DNA from: Colicola sp016286205
GTDB lineage: Bacteria > Bacteroidota > Bacteroidia > Bacteroidales > Paludibacteraceae
Length of the DNA stretch: 64,000 bases
Assembly (NCBI GenBank): GCA_016286205.1
Contig: JAEESF010000009.1
Coordinates: 1 to 64,000 of the forward strand
Reading direction: 5' to 3'
In this document: positions 26,483 to 35,428 of the stretch, one piece after another
Layout of the letters: each line of letters begins with the position of its first letter
How positions within the stretch are numbered: the first letter of the stretch is position 1
Translations under genes and position numbers: made by a program
The notes under the pieces: generated by a model
Database searches by the model: none
Told to the model about the DNA's origin: nothing
Seen by the model: the letters and a program-made list of their open reading frames with translations, nothing else

Positions 26483-27333
26483 TAGACAACTTTGCTAGAA
26501 ATATAAGAACCAGCTTGCTCTGTATCGTAGTTCTGGTTTCGCCTAGCGCGATGGCCTGGGACTATTTCTCTACCGGTGAGACCACGGAGCAACAGGTCCA
26601 GATGCGAGTAGGAGCCGAGTTCACCAAGAAATGGAATTGCGGCGTTCATCTCCATCTGGCGGAAGAAGCGCGTTTCAGTCTCTATGACCAGGAAACGGGA
26701 ATGTCGGCTAAACGTGAGGCGGTAGATACAACGTACGCACCTTCGTTCAATCGCTCGTACACTACTCTATCGCTCTCGTACACACCCATCGAATATTTTA
26801 AGATTGATGCGGGTTACACATTGCGTGTTCTGGGAAGAAAAGGTTGGGATGATCCGAACGAATATTTGCGACACCGCGTTTTCTTTAGTGTTAGCGGAAT
26901 CTACCACATCGATTTTGTCAAACTCTACATACGCGAGCGAGCATTATGCGACATTCGTACAGATAGCGTGAATCCTGATGAGAAGAATCAGTATAACTGG
27001 CTTCTGCGTAGTCGTTTAGGATCCGAGTTCTCTGTACCAGGCAAACCAGTCAAACCTTATTTGTGGGTGGAACTGGAAAATACGCTCAATGCGCCTGAAT
27101 TTCAACAGAAAGATGGTCAGCAATTTATTAGCACTGTGCGTACACAAGCGGGTGTCAAGTGGCGCGTCAGTAGGTTAAGCAGCTTAGATTTCTACTACCG
27201 GTTCCAATATGGCTACGACCGAGACATTAATGTCAATGGTGGATACTATCGCGGCAAGGAACTAAAGATGAGGCTGGACGAACAGAAATCGTTCATCCAC
27301 GCCATCGGCATTGTATATCATTTGGATTGGTAA
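26479..27333 (+). CDS. DUF2490 outer-membrane beta-barrel protein
   Basis: 284 residues with an N-terminal signal (TSLLCIVVLVSPSAMA). The mature part alternates hydrophobic residues like a beta-barrel and carries the family pattern (HLHLAEEARFSLYD, YFKIDAGYTLRVLG, RSRLGSEFSV, SLDFYYRFQYGYD, ending GIVYHLDW). Coupled to DUF4956 by a 4-bp overlap, it completes the cassette and may be its outer-membrane component. It converges on the TonB receptor pair with a 3-bp gap. Confidence 0.8.
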   Translation: MIDNFARNIRTSLLCIVVLVSPSAMAWDYFSTGETTEQQVQMRVGAEFTKKWNCGVHLHLAEEARFSLYDQETGMSAKREAVDTTYAPSFNRSYTTLSLSYTPIEYFKIDAGYTLRVLGRKGWDDPNEYLRHRVFFSVSGIYHIDFVKLYIRERALCDIRTDSVNPDEKNQYNWLLRSRLGSEFSVPGKPVKPYLWVELENTLNAPEFQQKDGQQFISTVRTQAGVKWRVSRLSSLDFYYRFQYGYDRDINVNGGYYRGKELKMRLDEQKSFIHAIGIVYHLDW

Positions 27334-27336
27334 GAA

Positions 27337-29613
27337 TTACAGCTTTAGTGCCAACCCTACGAAATACGAACGAGGTATAGTAGGTCCGTAGATATAATTG
27401 GCGTCACGAAATTCTCCTTGATCATTATCACGCTGATATTGGTCAAGGATATTTTTTACGCCGCAACTTATCTCCAGGCAATAATGCTTGTACAGATGAA
27501 CATCATATGCCAAACGGATACCGAGATCCCAGAAAGAAGGAGTTAGAGTCTCTTCATCCTGCGCAACATAGCCTGCCAAGTGAGGAACAAGCATCGAGCC
27601 CGTTACTTTTCCATTGATAGAGATTGTGAAATCCTGAATCGGTTGGATATCGATCAGCACATAACCATAGTTGTCCGGTGTGTGCAACATTCGCGTCTGA
27701 GGAGCCACATCCGCACTCCACTGTTGAGCAACCGTGTAGCGACTTTGCTGATAGGTATATCCTGCAGACAGGCTGAAAGAGAACGGAGCACGGTAATAAC
27801 TGACCTTACCTTCCAGGTTCAGTCCTCCGACCCACGCTCCCTGCGCATTAGTGCGGGTAAAGAGTAGATTGCCTGAGGCATCCTTACCATCCTCGCGCAA
27901 GAAGAAAACATCCTGCAGATATGTGTAGAATCCTTCTGCCGTTAGGTTTAGCTCCCAACGCCCAAACTGCCTATACCAATCTGCACTTAGCGTTGCACTA
28001 TGAGAATATTCGGGTTTGAGATTCGGATCTAGCGAAATGAGTGAAACATTGCCACCAACGGCAGCCACATGCAGATCCTCGTCATAAGCTTGCGGAGCAC
28101 GATAACCGCTACTATATCCCGCGCGGAATACCAAGCCATCGATAGGAGTATAACGGAATGTAGCACGAGGTGTACATACAGGCTTTGTCAACAGGTTATG
28201 TTTCTCCAAACGTGCGCCAATCAATACACTCCACTTGTCTGTCTTCCATTCATTCTGCGCATAGGCACCTACCACATGCACATTCTGAGTTATGTCGCGC
28301 TGATAGCCCAACATCCGGTCGTGCAAACCATTGAAGGTATATTCTGCGCCTACGGTCAAATCGCCATTCGCCAATCCGCAAGGATAGGAAAAACGATATT
28401 GCAGACCCGTATTGGATGTTAAATCTGTACTACGTCCATACGCGGCAGTGTCACGTCCCGCACCAAAATAACTCTCCCGGCTAATATGCTGAATAGCGGA
28501 ATAAGCAGAAACAAAATGATTATTATCGACTGAGAACCAATCGAACGCTACAGATCCAGCATCGATGTTATGGCGTAATTGCTCCGCTATATCTGCCTCA
28601 AAGGGTTCGTAATCCAGACGGTTGCCTCCGCGACGATAATCTGTAGTATGGTGGTACTCCGCCGTAATCTTGCTATACGCACTTGTTTTGAAGAACACAC
28701 GTGTCCCTGCCGTTGTGGCACGTAGGCGAGGAACTTCGCTATAACCATCGTTATCGCGATCGTAGGCACTGCGCGTGCGATGACAAGCAAAGAGGTAAGC
28801 GCCTATCTTACGATTCTCGCTCATAACGGACGCATTTAGGTCCGTATGGATATCATACCCAATATGCTCGTTCAATTGGCTAATATTGGATATATTGACA
28901 AAATTTCGCACCGGTTCTTTGGTTATGATATTGACCACACCTGCAATGGCATTCGCGCCATACATAGCCGATCCACCACCGCGCACTACTTCTATACGGT
29001 CAATCATGGCCGATGGAACTTGCTCAAGACCATAGACCGCCGCCATAGAAGAGAATACGGGGCGTGAATCCATCAATATCTGCGTGTATTGACCTTGTAA
29101 GCCATTGATGCGCAAATCCGTCTTTCCACAATTGGAGCATGTATTCTCCACACGTAAACCAGGTTGAAAACTTAGGACGTCGGCTACGCAACTAACAGCC
29201 GCTGTCTCGAATAGTTGAGGCGACAACACATTGACGATGGTAGCTGCCTCTTGGCGCTTGGTAGCATATCGGTTGGCTGTTACAACCACACTATTCAACT
29301 GTTGCGACACTTCGCTAATAGTAGCCTTCAGTTCGATTGTTTTTCCTTCCACCATCGTTACAGGCAGTTCTACTGTCTGATAGCCAACATAACTAAAAAC
29401 GATAGTCTGATTGCCAATGGGCAAATCCTTTAGAAAATAGTGACCGGACTCATCCGTTACGGTTCCGATATTGGTTCCCTTGACCTGCACATTCACAAAT
29501 GGCAAGTGTTCGCCGGTCTTTTCATCTAACACATGTCCTGTCAAATGCGCATCATATTGCGCAAAGAGAGGCAACCCCACACACAAAAATAAATAAACTA
29601 ATACCTTTTTCAT
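27337..29613 (-). CDS. TonB-dependent receptor (second of a pair)
   Basis: 758-residue outer-membrane transporter: signal peptide MKKVLVYLFLCVGLPLFAQ, a carboxypeptidase-regulatory-like domain (GHVLDEKTGEHLPFVNVQ), a plug with DSRPVFSSMAAVYGLEQVP and VVRGGGSAMYGANAIAGVVN, and a C-terminal barrel ending YFVGLALKL. The plug carries CSNCGKTDLRINGLQGQY, an unusual Cys pair. Its ATG is directly adjacent to the stop of the upstream receptor, so the two are co-transcribed. The His-rich loop of its partner suggests metal or metallophore uptake. Confidence 0.92.
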   Translation of the reverse strand: MKKVLVYLFLCVGLPLFAQYDAHLTGHVLDEKTGEHLPFVNVQVKGTNIGTVTDESGHYFLKDLPIGNQTIVFSYVGYQTVELPVTMVEGKTIELKATISEVSQQLNSVVVTANRYATKRQEAATIVNVLSPQLFETAAVSCVADVLSFQPGLRVENTCSNCGKTDLRINGLQGQYTQILMDSRPVFSSMAAVYGLEQVPSAMIDRIEVVRGGGSAMYGANAIAGVVNIITKEPVRNFVNISNISQLNEHIGYDIHTDLNASVMSENRKIGAYLFACHRTRSAYDRDNDGYSEVPRLRATTAGTRVFFKTSAYSKITAEYHHTTDYRRGGNRLDYEPFEADIAEQLRHNIDAGSVAFDWFSVDNNHFVSAYSAIQHISRESYFGAGRDTAAYGRSTDLTSNTGLQYRFSYPCGLANGDLTVGAEYTFNGLHDRMLGYQRDITQNVHVVGAYAQNEWKTDKWSVLIGARLEKHNLLTKPVCTPRATFRYTPIDGLVFRAGYSSGYRAPQAYDEDLHVAAVGGNVSLISLDPNLKPEYSHSATLSADWYRQFGRWELNLTAEGFYTYLQDVFFLREDGKDASGNLLFTRTNAQGAWVGGLNLEGKVSYYRAPFSFSLSAGYTYQQSRYTVAQQWSADVAPQTRMLHTPDNYGYVLIDIQPIQDFTISINGKVTGSMLVPHLAGYVAQDEETLTPSFWDLGIRLAYDVHLYKHYCLEISCGVKNILDQYQRDNDQGEFRDANYIYGPTIPRSYFVGLALKL

Positions 29614-31929
29614 TTAATCTTTTTTCTCTAAATCATAGCGGAACCCGAGATAAATCTTCCAACCTGTAATAGGTCCCCAAGCCATAGAGGCATCAAAATC
29701 AGTTCCGTATGGATCGTCCGCACCAATAATCGGATCGCTTATCTTGAAATTGGTCATATTCTCCGCACCCAGATAGAGACTGCAGGTTCGGAAATATTTG
29801 GTTATCTGCGCCATCAGTTGAGGATACCACGTCAGTGTTTTAGGCGTGCCGTAACCGCCATTCAGATCACCCATAGGCATAAATCCGTCAGGCAAACGGC
29901 TAATTCCGTTAAACTGAGCCGTGAGATCGAACTGCCATTTCTTGAGAGGCGTTTGGTAACTGGTGGTGATAACTCCCTTAAATCGATTGGTCAGTGGTTT
30001 TATGCGCAATCTAGCTACTCCACTCGCGTCTATAGTGGTCTGCTCTACATCTGTCCAACGGAATGCCACTGTCCACGTCCATCCACGCAACACTTCCATC
30101 GATGCCTCCACTTGTGCGCTATGTGCAAACGAGCGACCACCGATGTCTGTCTGGTTGTAGATATGTACTTCATGCGGATCTTGATCCAGATCAACAATGA
30201 GCGAGTTGAAGAAATGCGTATAGTAGTATTCGGCAGACAATTGCAACTGTTTGCCTCCCATCGGGATATAGAATGTCGTAGAAATTCCACTATTGAGCGC
30301 ACGTTCTTGCTTAATATCATCTGCCAAAGTCAGTATTCGACTGGAAGGCAGGACAAATGCATTGTCAGCGATAGCATTAGGCGAACGATATCCCAAACCT
30401 ACACTAGCGCGTAGTGTCCACCAATCGAATGGCGAATAACGGACATTAGCTCGCGGTGTAAAGAAGAAACCATAGCGAGTGGAATAATCAGCGCGTACAC
30501 CGGCTACAAGCGACAGAATATCCGCGTATTTGTAGCTATACTCGGCAAAGATTCCTGGGGTCACTTCGTAACGATTAAGGTCGATAGACGGAAGTGGCGA
30601 GGAAATAGTAGAGAGATTTAGGCTCTCGTCGTATTTATCGAAATTGACTGACACACCCGCACTGAGACGATGGTCATTGTCAATAAGTCCACCGCCTTCC
30701 CAATTCCTCTGCCATATACCATTGAGATAAGCATTGAGTTGGGCTGCCTGCCAATCGCGCGGACCATACCGATTATGCTGATTATGATAGCTGACAGCCG
30801 TGATGAGCGCCACAGAAGAGCCACTCTCATCGTCATAGACATAGCCGTTTTTCAAGAAACCTTCCACGCGCCAAGTATTGAGATCTATCACATAAGGATT
30901 GCTCAGCGTATCCGGGATCTGCCCTCCCCGACGATGGTCATAGAGGCCGCGCACAAAAGCCTGGAAGGTGTAATCTCCGTGCGTATAGAACCAACGATTG
31001 ACCAAGTTGGCATTCTGAGAAGTAGGCATGTCAGCAAATCCATCGTGGTTGTCGTCCATCGACATGAAACCTTGCTGATAGTGCGCCAATAGCCCTGTGT
31101 AGAGCGACTGATGATGACAATGCTCGTCGTGTTCATGCTCATGTTCATGCTCAGACTCTTCTTTGAGCGGAATCTGCCAACCACCCATAATGTTCGCTTC
31201 CGCATGCAATTCGCTATTGAGCATCAGATTGATAGAAAGCGGATTCTGAGTCTGCGGTTTTAGTAGTTCGACATTAATCTGACCGGTTGTAGCCTCATAG
31301 CCATTAATCACCGATGATGTTCCTTTACTAACCTGAATACTACTCATCCACGGCCCGGGAATATACTCCATTCCAAATGATTGCGCGAGTCCGCGCACGG
31401 CAGGAGTGTTCTCCTGAAGAAGTTGCACATAGGTTCCGCTCAGTCCAAGCAAACGAATCTGTTTGGCCCCAGTGGCAGCATCCGAATATGCGACATCGAC
31501 AGAAGCATTCGTCTCAAATGCCTCGCTAAGATTGCAGCAAGCGGCTCGGCAAAGTTCCTCCGTACCAATAGTCTGTGTATCGAATGCTGAAGTACGGCTA
31601 CGAAGTACGCCCAATTTGCGCTCGGTAATCGTGACCTCATCCAAAATAGCCTCTTCTACCAGAACGATGGTTAGCGGTTGACGATTGAGAACCGTGGTTG
31701 TATCATTATGGAAACCTACATAACTGACCACCAAACGATTGGTCGATTTGACAGGCATCAACGTAAACGAGCCATCGAAATCGGTTGCAACGCCTTGAGT
31801 AGTGCCCGCCCAATAGACGTTAGCGCCAATGAGCGCCTCGCCATGGTCGTCCAAAACTACGCCGCTAATCTGCGCACTAAGAGGCATAAAAAACAGTATA
31901 GCAGCCAATATGTAGAGTATTCTCTTCAA
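29614..31929 (-). CDS. TonB-dependent receptor with His-rich loop (metal uptake?)
   Basis: 771-residue outer-membrane receptor starting at TTG 31929 (read as MKRILYILAAILFFMPLSAQ). The longer upstream frame is rejected because the promoter lies in it. The order is carboxypeptidase-regulatory-like domain (GVVLDDHGEALIGANVYW), plug with RAACCNLSEAFETNASVD and QIRLLGLSGTYVQLL, then barrel. A loop near residues 257-272 reads EHEHEHEHDEHCHH, a likely divalent-metal ligand cluster. The -7 box ends only 9 nt before the start codon, so the mRNA is nearly leaderless. Confidence 0.88.
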   Translation of the reverse strand: MKRILYILAAILFFMPLSAQISGVVLDDHGEALIGANVYWAGTTQGVATDFDGSFTLMPVKSTNRLVVSYVGFHNDTTTVLNRQPLTIVLVEEAILDEVTITERKLGVLRSRTSAFDTQTIGTEELCRAACCNLSEAFETNASVDVAYSDAATGAKQIRLLGLSGTYVQLLQENTPAVRGLAQSFGMEYIPGPWMSSIQVSKGTSSVINGYEATTGQINVELLKPQTQNPLSINLMLNSELHAEANIMGGWQIPLKEESEHEHEHEHDEHCHHQSLYTGLLAHYQQGFMSMDDNHDGFADMPTSQNANLVNRWFYTHGDYTFQAFVRGLYDHRRGGQIPDTLSNPYVIDLNTWRVEGFLKNGYVYDDESGSSVALITAVSYHNQHNRYGPRDWQAAQLNAYLNGIWQRNWEGGGLIDNDHRLSAGVSVNFDKYDESLNLSTISSPLPSIDLNRYEVTPGIFAEYSYKYADILSLVAGVRADYSTRYGFFFTPRANVRYSPFDWWTLRASVGLGYRSPNAIADNAFVLPSSRILTLADDIKQERALNSGISTTFYIPMGGKQLQLSAEYYYTHFFNSLIVDLDQDPHEVHIYNQTDIGGRSFAHSAQVEASMEVLRGWTWTVAFRWTDVEQTTIDASGVARLRIKPLTNRFKGVITTSYQTPLKKWQFDLTAQFNGISRLPDGFMPMGDLNGGYGTPKTLTWYPQLMAQITKYFRTCSLYLGAENMTNFKISDPIIGADDPYGTDFDASMAWGPITGWKIYLGFRYDLEKKD

Positions 31930-31938
31930 AATCGGCTG

Positions 31939-31969
31939 CAAAATTACTGCTTTCGCGCGACGTGCGCAA
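31939..31969 (-). promoter_or_regulatory. Promoter of the TonB receptor pair
   Basis: Minus strand: -33 TTGCGCACGTCG, -7 TAATTTTG, 23-nt register. It lies in the 62-bp gap after the aminotransferase gene and fixes the receptor start at TTG 31929. Confidence 0.72.
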
Positions 31970-31991
31970 TACCTAAAAGTAGGTAAATTGA

Positions 31992-33185
31992 TCATTTCTG
32001 TCCTTTGTAAGCCTCCAATGCCTTACGAAGAACTATCATTGCCTTGGCCAGGTCTTCCTTGTTGAGGACATAGGCCATACGAACTTGATGACGACCGTCC
32101 TCGGGATTGGTATAGAAACCTGTTCCCGGAGCCATCATAACCGTTGCTCCTTCGTATGTAAAATCAGTTAGACACCACTTGCAGAACTTCTCTACGTCGT
32201 CCACCGGCAAAGAAACCATAACATAGAATGCACCCGTAGGTGCAGGAGCAAATACACCAGGTATTTGGTTGAGTTGATCAATCAAGAAATTACGACGAGT
32301 AAGATATTCATCATATACCTCTTGCATGTATTCCTCAGGTGTAGAGAGTGATGCTTCGGCAACAATCTGACCAAACAAAGGAGGACTGAGACGTGCTTGG
32401 CAGAACTTCATCACTGATTCACGAACGGCCTTATTCTTGGTAATAAGCGCACCTATGCGGATACCACATTCGCTATAACGCTTAGACACACTATCGACCA
32501 ATACCACGTTTTGCTCAATGCCCTCAAGGTGGCAAGCAGATATATATGGCGACTTCGTGTAGATAAATTCACGATAGACCTCATCAGAGATGAGGTAAAG
32601 ATCGTATTTCTTGACTAAGTCACGTATCTGTCGCATCTCCTGTTTGGTGTATAGATATCCCGTAGGATTATTCGGGTTACAGATGAGGATGGCTCGTGTC
32701 TTTGGTGTAATCTGCTTCTCAAATTCTTCAACCGGAGGCAACTTAAATCCATTCTCTATATGTGTTTTGACAGACTTGACCACTGCGCCGGCAGAAATAG
32801 CGAACGCCATATAGTTGGCGTACGAGGGGTCTGTTACAATAATCTCATCGCCCGGATTAAGGCAACTCATATACGCAAACATAATGGCCTCAGAACCGCC
32901 AGCAGTAATAATAATTTCATCCGGAGAAAGGTCGATACCATAGTTAGCATAGTAACTTACCATCTTGGTTCTCAGCGACTTAAGACCTTGAGAAGGGGAG
33001 TATTCCAAAATCTCCTGGTCGAAATTCTTCACCGCCTCCATAGCTTGTGGAGGAGTTTTAATATCCGGTTGACCAATATTGAGATGGTAGACATGTACAC
33101 CCGCCAATTTGGCTTCGTCGGCATACTTGGCTAACTTGCGGATTGGGCTTTCCGGCATTGATTGAGCACGAAGAGAGATTTCCAT
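31992..33185 (-). CDS. PLP-dependent aminotransferase (class I, aspartate aminotransferase-like)
   Basis: 397 residues, fold type I aminotransferase. Motifs: YSPSQGLKSLRTKMVSYY, ILICNPNNPTGYLYTKQE, LISDEVYREFIYT, and the PLP lysine region VDSVSKRYSECGIRIG. A tyrosine replaces the common phenylalanine after SVSKR, and the C-terminus (ATVMMAPGTGFY) matches the AspC/AlaA-type branch. The exact amino donor is unclear. It is the last gene of the long minus-strand run that begins at the nitroreductase. Confidence 0.9.
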   Translation of the reverse strand: MEISLRAQSMPESPIRKLAKYADEAKLAGVHVYHLNIGQPDIKTPPQAMEAVKNFDQEILEYSPSQGLKSLRTKMVSYYANYGIDLSPDEIIITAGGSEAIMFAYMSCLNPGDEIIVTDPSYANYMAFAISAGAVVKSVKTHIENGFKLPPVEEFEKQITPKTRAILICNPNNPTGYLYTKQEMRQIRDLVKKYDLYLISDEVYREFIYTKSPYISACHLEGIEQNVVLVDSVSKRYSECGIRIGALITKNKAVRESVMKFCQARLSPPLFGQIVAEASLSTPEEYMQEVYDEYLTRRNFLIDQLNQIPGVFAPAPTGAFYVMVSLPVDDVEKFCKWCLTDFTYEGATVMMAPGTGFYTNPEDGRHQVRMAYVLNKEDLAKAMIVLRKALEAYKGQK

Positions 33186-33218
33186 ATAATATAAATTTGA
33201 TAATTCGTGTATAGTTTA

Positions 33219-34775
33219 TTATCCTGCCCATGTGCTCTTGTCTAAAGCACGATAGGAGATAGCTTCCAACAGATGTTGTTTCTGGATATCTGCCGATCCT
33301 TCGATATCGGCAATAGTTCTAGCCACCTTGATAATGCGGTCGTAGGCTCGAGCAGAAAGACCTAACTTGGTCATCGTGAACTGCAACAACCGGTCGCACT
33401 CGTCATTAAGCGGACAGAACTGGCGCACCATCTTAGAAGTCATCATTGCATTGGAGTGAATCAACGGATGCGCAGCAAAGCGAACTTGCTGAATAGAGCG
33501 AGCACGAAGCACTCGTTCGCGCATAACAGCAGATGATTCGGATGGCTGAGTATCGCGTAACTGCTCGTACGGCACCGCTTCGATCTCACACTGGATGTCT
33601 ATGCGGTCAAGTAACGGACCACTGATACGACTCAAATATCGATGAATCTGCGCGGGCGTACAAGTACAAGGATGCGCGGGGTTGTTCTCTCCATAATGGC
33701 CACACGGGCACGGGTTCATAGCAGCCACGAGCATAAAGGAAGCCGGGTAATCAACTGTGCTCTTGGTTCGTGTAACCGTAATATGACGATCTTCCAGGGG
33801 TTGCCGCATCACTTCGAGCGTCGTGCGTTTGTATTCAGGAAGTTCGTCCAGAAAGAGCACTCCATTGTGTGCAAGACTAATTTCTCCCGGGTGTGGATTA
33901 GTTCCGCCACCGACTAGCGCCACATCTGTAACTGTATGATGAGGACTACGGAAGGGGCGCTGAACAATCAAGGCACTTTGCGCACCTTTGCGTTTGCTGA
34001 GCAAACCCGCTACCGAGTGGATTTTTGTGGTTTCCAACGCTTCTTCCAACGACAAAGGAGGCAGAATGGATGGCAGACGTTTTGCCATCATGGATTTTCC
34101 TGCTCCAGGAGGACCTACCATCAGCATATTATGACCTCCCGCAGCGGCTATCTCCATAGCTCGGCGCACTTTGTACTGGCCACGTACGTCCGAGAAATCC
34201 ATATCAGAAGGATAAGCCGATTCTGCAAACAGAGCCTGAATATCTACGTGAGTTGGTTCAAACTGTATATCGCCATTCAGGAAGCGTGTTACATCCAATA
34301 TATTGTTCAGTCCATATACCTCCAATCCATCTGCTACGGCGGCTTCGCAAGCATTTGCTTCGGGAAGGATCAATCCCTTGAAACCTTCTTGGCGTGCACA
34401 AAGTGCAATAGGGAGTGCTCCGCGAATAGGCATAAGAGAACCATCCAGAGACAATTCGCCTGCAATCATAAAATCTTTTAGATTTTTTGTTTTTACCTGT
34501 TCGCACCCGGCCAACATACCAATAGCCAAAGGCAAGTCGAATGCCGCACCTTCCTTCTTAATATCTGCGGGGGCAAGATTGATCGTAAAATCGCGATGAG
34601 GCATTTCATAACCATTCACCGTTAGCGCAGCCATGATACGATCATGCGACTCTTTGACAGCATTATCCGGCAATCCCACCAACGTGAAATCGTAGCCAGG
34701 AACTGCATGCACCTCAACGGTTACAGGCACCGCATCAATACCTACAGGGGAAGCACTATGGATTTTGATTAGCAT
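33219..34775 (-). CDS. yifB: YifB/ComM family Mg-chelatase-like AAA+ ATPase
   Basis: 518 residues in three parts: an N-terminal Lon-substrate-like domain (VEVHAVPGYDFTLVGLPDNA), an AAA+ core with Walker A VGPPGAGKSMMAKRLP and Walker B GVLFLDELPEYK, and a C-terminal Mg-chelatase domain ending ISYRALDKSTWAG. A zinc-like cluster CPCGHYGENNPAHPCTC is present. The ComM homologue is a DNA helicase that promotes branch migration during natural transformation. It is 11 nt downstream of the lipoate ligase gene. Confidence 0.95.
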   Translation of the reverse strand: MLIKIHSASPVGIDAVPVTVEVHAVPGYDFTLVGLPDNAVKESHDRIMAALTVNGYEMPHRDFTINLAPADIKKEGAAFDLPLAIGMLAGCEQVKTKNLKDFMIAGELSLDGSLMPIRGALPIALCARQEGFKGLILPEANACEAAVADGLEVYGLNNILDVTRFLNGDIQFEPTHVDIQALFAESAYPSDMDFSDVRGQYKVRRAMEIAAAGGHNMLMVGPPGAGKSMMAKRLPSILPPLSLEEALETTKIHSVAGLLSKRKGAQSALIVQRPFRSPHHTVTDVALVGGGTNPHPGEISLAHNGVLFLDELPEYKRTTLEVMRQPLEDRHITVTRTKSTVDYPASFMLVAAMNPCPCGHYGENNPAHPCTCTPAQIHRYLSRISGPLLDRIDIQCEIEAVPYEQLRDTQPSESSAVMRERVLRARSIQQVRFAAHPLIHSNAMMTSKMVRQFCPLNDECDRLLQFTMTKLGLSARAYDRIIKVARTIADIEGSADIQKQHLLEAISYRALDKSTWAG

Positions 34776-34786
34776 ATTTGTTAAAT

Positions 34787-35419
34787 TTATATTGTCTCTT
34801 TCATGGTTTGTTCTAACTGCTGACGAAAAGCATCGATATCGCCTAGATCCTTTATTTCACGCAGGTTTTGCACGCGCTGACGAACAGATTGGACAGCATG
34901 CTTAGCCAATTTCTCTGCCGAAGGCGTGATAGCCTGAACCAGTGCCTCCAGATTAACATCATACAGCATGCATGCATGAACTACCGTGCCAGTAGGTGTT
35001 GTATAGCATGCTGTGCCAGATACCTTGTGATCGGCCACCAGAACATCGTTATGTTGCGTTGTGACCGCATCGTAACCCAAGCGTTGCAAGGCGCAGGATA
35101 GCATTCGCAGGAAATCGTCAAAAACCTCCTGATTGTGCATAGACGGAGATATATACGAAACCATCAGATTTCCTCGATCGGCATAAACACATCCTCCTCC
35201 ACTCTGTCGTTGCACCACATCAATACCATGTTCCCGGCAGTATTCTTCATTCACTTCCGCTTCAACACACTGGTGTCGGCCATAAATGACCGTAGGAGAG
35301 ACGATCCATGTGAAAAGTGTCGGTTGCTGAACTTCACGGACCTGTTCTTGCTCCTTTGCCAGATATTCCGAGAGAGAGAGTCCCTCTGGATAGCGAATGA
35401 TGTTAACCGGATTGGCCAT
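34787..35419 (-). CDS. Lipoate-protein ligase-like protein (BPL/LplA/LipB fold)
   Basis: 210 residues with the lipoate ligase core: RQSGGGCVYADRGNLMVSYI (related to the RRxSGGGxVxHD motif) and the catalytic Lys motif HKVSGTACY. It is shorter than E. coli LplA and lacks the accessory C-terminal domain, as in many Bacteroidetes homologues. It likely attaches lipoate to 2-oxoacid dehydrogenase or glycine-cleavage subunits, none of which is nearby. 9 nt separate it from guanine deaminase. Confidence 0.85.
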   Translation of the reverse strand: MANPVNIIRYPEGLSLSEYLAKEQEQVREVQQPTLFTWIVSPTVIYGRHQCVEAEVNEEYCREHGIDVVQRQSGGGCVYADRGNLMVSYISPSMHNQEVFDDFLRMLSCALQRLGYDAVTTQHNDVLVADHKVSGTACYTTPTGTVVHACMLYDVNLEALVQAITPSAEKLAKHAVQSVRQRVQNLREIKDLGDIDAFRQQLEQTMKETI

Positions 35420-35428
35420 AACTCTTAA

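Noticed and set aside
27337..31929. SusC/SusD-type polysaccharide utilisation locus
   Set aside because: The two receptors are not followed by a SusD-like lipoprotein or glycoside hydrolases, and their His/Cys motifs suggest metals instead.
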